This document shows positions 40,891 through 45,224 of a DNA stretch of 45,224 bases, piece after piece (positions within the stretch are counted from its first letter, which is position 1; every line of letters begins with the position of its first letter). The DNA is from Clostridia bacterium. GTDB lineage: Bacteria; Bacillota; Clostridia; Oscillospirales; Acutalibacteraceae. The translations under genes were made by a program, and so were the position numbers. The notes below the pieces were generated by a model that had not been told where the DNA came from, did not search any database, and was given only the letters and a program-made list of their open reading frames with translations. The stretch is from assembly GCA_017516485.1 (NCBI GenBank), contig JAFXCH010000006.1, positions 1 through 45,224 of the forward strand. Direction: 5' to 3'.

Positions 40891-42780
40891 TTAATTAAGC
40901 ACATCGGCGTTAAAATCTATATTTCCTCCGCACATAGCACATTTCATTAAACGTGATTTGTGATTATTCTTTGTTTCGACATCTACAATGTAGCCACAGT
41001 ATTTACACTTAACTTTGAAATTGCTGACTTCAACATCTTCAATATTACCAATATTTTTTAGTTTCTCACGGCTGTCTTTATAGTTCTGAAGTCCTTTGAA
41101 AGCTTTATAAGCATTATTAATTTCACCTTTTTGTACAAGCTCAAGACCTAATTGATACAATTCTTCCTGCAGTTGTGATTTTTGCGCGCTTTTTTTAGTT
41201 GCGTTTTCTTTGGCAATGTTTCTTTGCTGTGTTCTTTTTTCTTCAATCAGTCTGCTCTTTTTCCATTGAAGTGTTTTTTTGAGCTTTGATAACTCTTCGG
41301 TTTCCTTATCGATTTTTGTTTGAAGATCAGCTTTTTCTTTCTTTTTGAAAAATCCGAGGGAATTCAATTCGGAATAAAGATTTTTGATTAATAATTCTTT
41401 TTCGGTTGTTTCGTCAGCTAATTCTTTTTCTATTTTCAAAATGAATTTATTTGAAACCTTTTCTGCACCGGTTATATCGTTTGCCATTTCTTTTGTCAAA
41501 TTGTCTATTGCCGATAATTTTTGGTTAACCTTATTTCGGTTAGCTTCAATTTTGTTTATAGCTTCAAATAAATCGTCAAATTGATTTAATATTTTTTCGT
41601 CGCCGTAACGCTTTATTTTGATGTAGTTTTCGTTTTCCGAAATTTGTTTTTTAGTAACACTGACTAAAGCTTCAATTTTTGTTTTTTTGTAATCGCATAA
41701 TAATTTACATAAATAGGCGTCAGCGTTTTTAGGTTCTATATCAAGAACCTTTTCGCAATATTCGTTTGCGCTTTCCCATTTTCTGTCCTCAAGGAATATG
41801 AATGCTCTTTCGAGTAACGGAGCAATGCTGTTGTTTTGTGTCTGAACAGGTGAGGCGGTTGCATTTGCAGTAATGGTTTCACTTTTGTTACCGATTATTT
41901 TTTCAACACCTCTTACAAGATCCTGCATAAATCCGATTTTACTCATATCCTGTGCCTGAAGTGCTTTGAATTCTTTGGGTAAATCATAAGCATCCATATC
42001 TTTATAACAAGGGATAAGAATTTTAGATTTATCCTTCGCTATAAGTTTTAAAAATCTTGACCACTCATTTTTTACCCACACAGCATGGAAATATTCATAT
42101 TTGGTGCCAATGGCCAATAACACTTTTGCGCTGTTGAGAGCTGCAAAAATGTATGGTTCGTACATTTGCCCCAGCTTGTCTTCAAGCGTAATTCTCGCAA
42201 AGAAAACTTTCATTCCCTTTGCCGTAAGTGCGTCATAAATATCCTGTGCGAGTACGCTGTCGATGGTCCTTTCGCCATTGTCATCAGTTTCTTTATAGCA
42301 GATGAAAACATCATAAGGTTTTTCATTTTTGCTGATTGAAAGAATCTCATCCATGATGCGGTCTATTTTTCTTGCCTCATCACGATAAAATTTCTGCACT
42401 ATAAGATCTGAATATTCCAATGCCATATTAAAATTTTCATCATCTGAAAGTTTTTCAAACGACGCACGGTGGCATGTGGGGATTTTTTTTGCTGTTGCAG
42501 GGTCATCTACATATTCTATACCGTAATTGCAAAGGCAAAGCCCCCAATACGCTTCTGCTTCTTCTGTAAATTCTGCAATTATACTCTCGTAAATTCCTGT
42601 CGCTTTGTCAAACTCGCCGTTTAAACGAAGTCTATTTGCTCTGTTGAAAAGATTTACTTTCTTTTCATTATTTAAGTCGGGTATAGTCTGCTTAGTGCCG
42701 CAATGCTCACATTCGAAAATTTTTAAATCAGTGTCAATGTTTAGGTCTCCGCCACATATTTTACATTTTAAAACTGCCAT
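40891..42780 (-). CDS. TIR-domain protein flanked by zinc ribbons, with TPR and coiled coil
   Basis: The 629-residue protein opens with a zinc ribbon (CKICG...CEHCG, residues 6-27) and TPR-like helices. A TIR domain follows (about 155-300): YDVFICYKE, SVLAQDIYDALTAKGMKVFFAR, VLLAIGT and WVKNEWSRFL. Glu239 lies where the catalytic Glu of NAD-cleaving TIRs (SARM1 WVHKE) is found. A second TPR-like region (about 325-390), a charged coiled coil (about 410-560) and a closing zinc ribbon (CKYCG...CAMCGG) complete it. Probably an NADase or nucleotide-signalling protein, perhaps defence-related. RBS GAAGGTG, promoter at 42817. Confidence 0.85.
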   Translation of the reverse strand: MAVLKCKICGGDLNIDTDLKIFECEHCGTKQTIPDLNNEKKVNLFNRANRLRLNGEFDKATGIYESIIAEFTEEAEAYWGLCLCNYGIEYVDDPATAKKIPTCHRASFEKLSDDENFNMALEYSDLIVQKFYRDEARKIDRIMDEILSISKNEKPYDVFICYKETDDNGERTIDSVLAQDIYDALTAKGMKVFFARITLEDKLGQMYEPYIFAALNSAKVLLAIGTKYEYFHAVWVKNEWSRFLKLIAKDKSKILIPCYKDMDAYDLPKEFKALQAQDMSKIGFMQDLVRGVEKIIGNKSETITANATASPVQTQNNSIAPLLERAFIFLEDRKWESANEYCEKVLDIEPKNADAYLCKLLCDYKKTKIEALVSVTKKQISENENYIKIKRYGDEKILNQFDDLFEAINKIEANRNKVNQKLSAIDNLTKEMANDITGAEKVSNKFILKIEKELADETTEKELLIKNLYSELNSLGFFKKKEKADLQTKIDKETEELSKLKKTLQWKKSRLIEEKRTQQRNIAKENATKKSAQKSQLQEELYQLGLELVQKGEINNAYKAFKGLQNYKDSREKLKNIGNIEDVEVSNFKVKCKYCGYIVDVETKNNHKSRLMKCAMCGGNIDFNADVLN

Positions 42781-42816
42781 AAAAACACCTTCACAGAATT
42801 GTACTTATTTTTTTCA

Positions 42817-42857
42817 ATTATACTGCTAAAAAACAAAAAAAGCAAGGCAAGCCTTGC
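42817..42857 (-). promoter_or_regulatory. Promoter of the TIR gene, its -35 box in a terminator-like hairpin
   Basis: On the minus strand TTGCTT (42840-42845), 17-bp spacer, TATAAT (42817-42822). The -35 box lies at the foot of the hairpin GCAAGGC/GCCTTGC (42842-42857) and its T7 tail. Confidence 0.62.
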
Positions 42858-42945
42858 GAAGAACTTTTTCACTATTCACTGTTACTTTTTACTTCCAAAA
42901 AAATTCCTTCGAGAAATCCAAGTGAAGAGTAAAAAGTGAAAAGGT

Positions 42946-42985
42946 AAAAAAATATCCCAAGTCAAACGACTTGGGAATTTTTTTG
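42946..42985. terminator. Bidirectional terminator
   Basis: CCCAAGTC (42956-42963) / GACTTGGG (42968-42975), loop AAAC, with T-rich RNA on either strand. It ends the small membrane-protein gene on the minus strand. Confidence 0.85.
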
Positions 42986-43022
42986 GCAAGTTGTATTGAT
43001 TTAGATATAGGCATAAAACAAA
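42983..43022. repeat. 38-40 bp repeat shared with 43560-43598
   Basis: TTGGCAAGTT...GATTTAGATAT.GGCATAAAACAA occurs here and at 43560-43598, each time behind a minus-strand gene. About five bases differ. Confidence 0.7.
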
Positions 43023-43045
43023 GTGACAGACATTAATTTGTCTAA

Positions 43046-43375
43046 TCAAAAGATGCCTTTGTTATATTTAATCATTGCACGAAAACTTATAACAAGTCCT
43101 GCAACAAGGGTGGCAATTAAAAGTGCGGTTCCAATCAAAACAAAAGCGTTGTTTTCGGTATATTGCGTTATAGCAGATAAAATACTGAATACAATTATAC
43201 CGATGCCAATAATAATTGTACCCAAGCCAACTTGTTTTCCAAACGGTATCCGATCCTCTTCGGAAACCCTGTTTCTATGATATGAGTGTAACGATGAGAT
43301 ATTGCCTTTCATATTTGAGATACCAAGAACAATGAATATAACACCTACAAGAAAAGTAACAATATTAATTGCCAT
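43046..43375 (-). CDS. Small three-helix membrane protein
   Basis: The 109-residue protein has a hydrophobic N-terminal helix, then a polar segment NISSLHSYHRNRVSEEDRIPFGKQVGLG that is characteristic of a DUF3784-like small-membrane-protein group. Two more helices follow. Function unknown. A minus-strand TATAAT lies near 43410 (GATATAATTGG) with a weak TGGAAA -35, and GGAG precedes the ATG. Terminator at 42956. Confidence 0.75.
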   Translation of the reverse strand: MAINIVTFLVGVIFIVLGISNMKGNISSLHSYHRNRVSEEDRIPFGKQVGLGTIIIGIGIIVFSILSAITQYTENNAFVLIGTALLIATLVAGLVISFRAMIKYNKGIF

Positions 43376-43534
43376 AATATTATCTCCGATAAATTTTTCT
43401 TTTACAAACCAATTATATCATAAAATTTAAGTTTTTCCACTAAATGCTTTAAGTTTTAGCTCAAGTCTTCCCGAAAGTTATTTTGGGTGGAAGATATCTG
43501 TAAAATCAATTGTAAAAAAGCATAAAGAAAAATT

Positions 43535-43598
43535 CCGATATATAAATCGGTTTACATTGTTGGCAAGTTACACCGATTTAGATATCGGCATAAAACAA
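43535..43598. repeat. 17-bp inverted repeat enclosing the second copy of the 38-bp repeat
   Basis: CCGATATATAAATCGGT (43535-43551) pairs with ACCGATTTAGATATCGG (43572-43588) with one mismatch and a 20-base loop. Each arm is itself nearly palindromic. Located right behind the MerR-family gene stop on the minus strand. Confidence 0.7.
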
Positions 43599-43614
43599 TT
43601 CGATAAATTGGAAT

Positions 43615-44337
43615 TTACTTGCGGCAATAGACTTCTATTGCTTCACAGATAAACGCTGCTGTACCATCAGCGTGCTTATCAATGTTGTTCTTAAAACGCT
43701 CATCTGCAACATACATCTGACCGAGACATGCTAAAATTTCGTTAGTACAAAGATAGTAATTCTCGGTGATATGGTTCTGTAGTAATTTTACGAGGATCTG
43801 TGCCACGGCGGAATCAGGCGTTTCATCCTTTCTCATACAGAGGGCAAACTCAGCCATAATGTGATCCATTCCTGCGGCAAGGTCATTCCACTTTTGCTTG
43901 GAGTAATTCTTTGTACGCTGAGCATGTTCCTTGTACGCGTCCGTTTCGCCCCATTTTTCCTTGGCTTCCCTCTTATAGTTTTCAAACTCGCTGTTGTCAA
44001 ACGCTTTCATAACAATTTCTCCCTTCACGGCACCATCAATGGCAGAGATTAACCGCTCTAACCGCTCTTTTTTGAGTGTGAGAAGGTGTTTTTGCTCTTT
44101 CAGTGCCTTGTTTTTATCATAATTCGGAGATGACAAAATCTCACCGATGCTTTTTAAGGAGAAGTCAAGTTCACGGTAAAAGAGAATCTCTTGCATACGA
44201 AGAAGAGAATTTTCATCGTAAAAACGATAGCCTGTAGACCGGTCAACAAAGGCTGGCGTCAACAATCCTATTTCATCGTAATAATGCAGTGTGCGTACAC
44301 TTACACCCGTAAATTCGGCAAAATCTTTAATCTGCAT
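43615..44337 (-). CDS. MerR-family regulator with TipAS-like C-terminal domain
   Basis: The start at 44337 is chosen because the probable transcription start is near 44357 and GAGGTG lies between them; the longer frame to 44430 precedes the promoter. The 240-residue protein has the MerR helix-turn-helix and wing (MQIKDFAEFTGVSVRTLHYYDEIGLLTPAFVDRSTGYRFYD). A dimer helix and a TipAS-like domain follow (ENYKREAKEKWGETDAYKEH...), which in relatives binds thiopeptide or other hydrophobic drugs. Promoter with a 19-bp spacer suggests autoregulation by DNA twisting. Confidence 0.9.
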   Translation of the reverse strand: MQIKDFAEFTGVSVRTLHYYDEIGLLTPAFVDRSTGYRFYDENSLLRMQEILFYRELDFSLKSIGEILSSPNYDKNKALKEQKHLLTLKKERLERLISAIDGAVKGEIVMKAFDNSEFENYKREAKEKWGETDAYKEHAQRTKNYSKQKWNDLAAGMDHIMAEFALCMRKDETPDSAVAQILVKLLQNHITENYYLCTNEILACLGQMYVADERFKNNIDKHADGTAAFICEAIEVYCRK

Positions 44338-44363
44338 GTTCAATTTCATCACCTCACAAGGAG

Positions 44364-44394
44364 AGCATACACTATAACGGAGCGTGAGAGTCAA
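44364..44394 (-). promoter_or_regulatory. MerR-type promoter with 19-bp spacer
   Basis: On the minus strand TTGACT (44389-44394), 19-bp spacer (44370-44388), TATGCT (44364-44369). Spacers of 19 bp are the hallmark of promoters activated by MerR proteins. The spacer has CTCACG...TATAGTG, a partial dyad suited to an operator. Confidence 0.75.
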
Positions 44395-44468
44395 TACCTT
44401 TTTTGAAAAATATTGATTGGCGTTCGACACATTCTTATTTTCCTAACTGTTCGACCTATTGGAATTTG

Positions 44469-44981
44469 TCAATCGTTTCTTCCTGTGCCGTCAAATGCGT
44501 TTCTCTCAACATAAGCCATCATTGTATTATTTCTCCAAGCGTGTCCTACCAAAAGCAACAACATAGCGGCTGAAACGAGAATAGGTAAGCTTAAAATAAT
44601 GCCCACTACGAGAGCTGTGATAATTCCTATGCCCCAGCAACACATGGCTGCAATATGTTCTTTCAACCACTTTTTCTTATAAAATGCTATCTTTTCCTTA
44701 AGGGTAAAGCTGCTCGCTTTAACGACTTGCCTAAGATTTTCTTCTGCTGCGATTTTGTACTCGTCTTGAGTTAGTCTTTTTCCACTCAAAAGTTCGTTAA
44801 TAGTAACATGAAATAGGTTGCTCATAGATACCAGCATTTCTGCCGGTGGTAAATATGTTCCTGTTTCCCAGCGTGATATTGTTTTGTTCGTTACGCCTAA
44901 CATTTCACCCAACTTTTCTTGAGAAAACCCGTGTTCTTTTCTAAGTTGCGCTATAAACTTTCCTATCTGAACTAAATCCAT
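44469..44981 (-). CDS. XRE-family transcriptional regulator with C-terminal membrane helices
   Basis: The ATG at 44981 follows GGAGGTG; the frame's earlier start at 45014 lies in the promoter. The 170-residue protein has an N-terminal helix-turn-helix (IGKFIAQLRKEHGFSQEKLGEMLGVTNKTISRWETGTYLPPAEML). A linker and two membrane helices follow (GIGIITALVVGIILSLPILVSAAMLLLLVG), so it is a membrane-tethered regulator. The signal is unknown. A TATAAT -10 lies at 45001-45006 on the minus strand with an AAGACA -35. Confidence 0.88.
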   Translation of the reverse strand: MDLVQIGKFIAQLRKEHGFSQEKLGEMLGVTNKTISRWETGTYLPPAEMLVSMSNLFHVTINELLSGKRLTQDEYKIAAEENLRQVVKASSFTLKEKIAFYKKKWLKEHIAAMCCWGIGIITALVVGIILSLPILVSAAMLLLLVGHAWRNNTMMAYVERNAFDGTGRND

Positions 44982-45147
44982 TTGATTCACCTCCAAGAAC
45001 ATTATAGCAAACATTTACCTTCATGTCTTTACCATAAATAGCGAATGATTAGACATTACATTTGAAATCGCTATTTGTTTTGTAAATTCTTATTTGTATA
45101 ACTCATTATACCATGCCCCCGTCCTATCAAGAAACGAGGGCAGATCT

Positions 45148-45222
45148 TTAGTCTTTATTATCCTTGTCTGCAATATAATTGCAAATACACATCACGACCG
45201 GAAATAAAACACCACCAACGGC
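45148..45222 (-). CDS. C-terminal end of a membrane protein, cut by window edge
   Basis: On the minus strand an open frame enters from the window edge and ends at TAA (45148-45150), giving AVGGVLFPVVMCICNYIAD and a short polar end. Hydrophobic followed by a charged tail fits a small membrane protein. A hairpin (around 45113-45141) without T tail follows. Too short to name. Confidence 0.4.
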   Translation of the reverse strand, partial: AVGGVLFPVVMCICNYIADKDNKD

Positions 45223-45224
45223 GA

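Noticed and set aside
1-45224. tRNA, rRNA or complete insertion sequence
   Set aside because: No tRNA-like cloverleaf with T-loop, no rRNA stretch and no transposase frame was recognised on either strand.

Overview
The window looks like a chromosomal segment of a low-to-moderate GC Gram-positive anaerobe, most likely a gut or rumen Clostridia (Oscillospirales/Ruminococcaceae-like). The basis is strong AGGAGG ribosome sites, sigma-A promoters with 16-17 bp spacers, T-tailed terminators, FIVAR-repeat surface protein, secreted GH5/GH43 and cytosolic GH38 glycosidases, and an rsfS-leuS pair. Genus-level placement is not possible from the sequence alone.

Layout. 1-3.2 kb: 3' part of a very large repetitive secreted protein. 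3.2-7.6 kb: tandem repeats, a membrane-anchored protein coupled to prfB, a RING/zinc-ribbon membrane protein and galU. 7.7-10.2 kb: accessory stretch with a tiny secreted protein, GNAT acetyltransferase, P-loop kinase, nucleotidyltransferase-fold protein and Fe-S flavoprotein. 10.5-15.5 kb: rsfS, leuS, a striking multi-hairpin array, secreted GH43 and an Mrp-type Fe-S carrier. 15.5-20.4 kb: DeoR regulator, membrane protein, SDR, nitroreductase-like protein and a stand-alone GMP synthase ATPase subunit (guaA). 20.4-25.8 kb: an AT-rich island directly behind guaA, bounded by direct repeats. It carries a 1343-residue nuclease-STAND NTPase resembling antiviral Avs proteins and a small membrane protein. 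26-35 kb: radical SAM/SPASM protein, secreted GH5, a second multi-hairpin array, and two GH38 alpha-mannosidase-like proteins flanking a HAD hydrolase. 35-40.9 kb: zinc-ribbon membrane protein, uraA-upp uracil salvage operon, and an SDR coupled to a VUT-family (queuosine-precursor type) transporter with a terminator-bearing leader. 40.9-45.2 kb: TIR-domain protein, small membrane protein, MerR/TipA-type regulator, XRE regulator and a truncated membrane protein.

Working together: uraA and upp form a uracil uptake/salvage operon; GH5, two GH38s, the HAD hydrolase and GH43 point to host or plant glycan use; rsfS-leuS are housekeeping translation genes. The most unusual material is non-coding. 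Two arrays (13301-13508 and 28176-28497) share one architecture: four copies of a 7-8 nt linker, then four copies of its reverse complement, with short hairpins between them. The linker sequence differs between the two arrays, yet its self-complementarity is kept. Several other families of dispersed palindromes fill the remaining intergenic space. The second highlight is the guaA-linked island with its putative defence gene, whose leader contains an intrinsic terminator.
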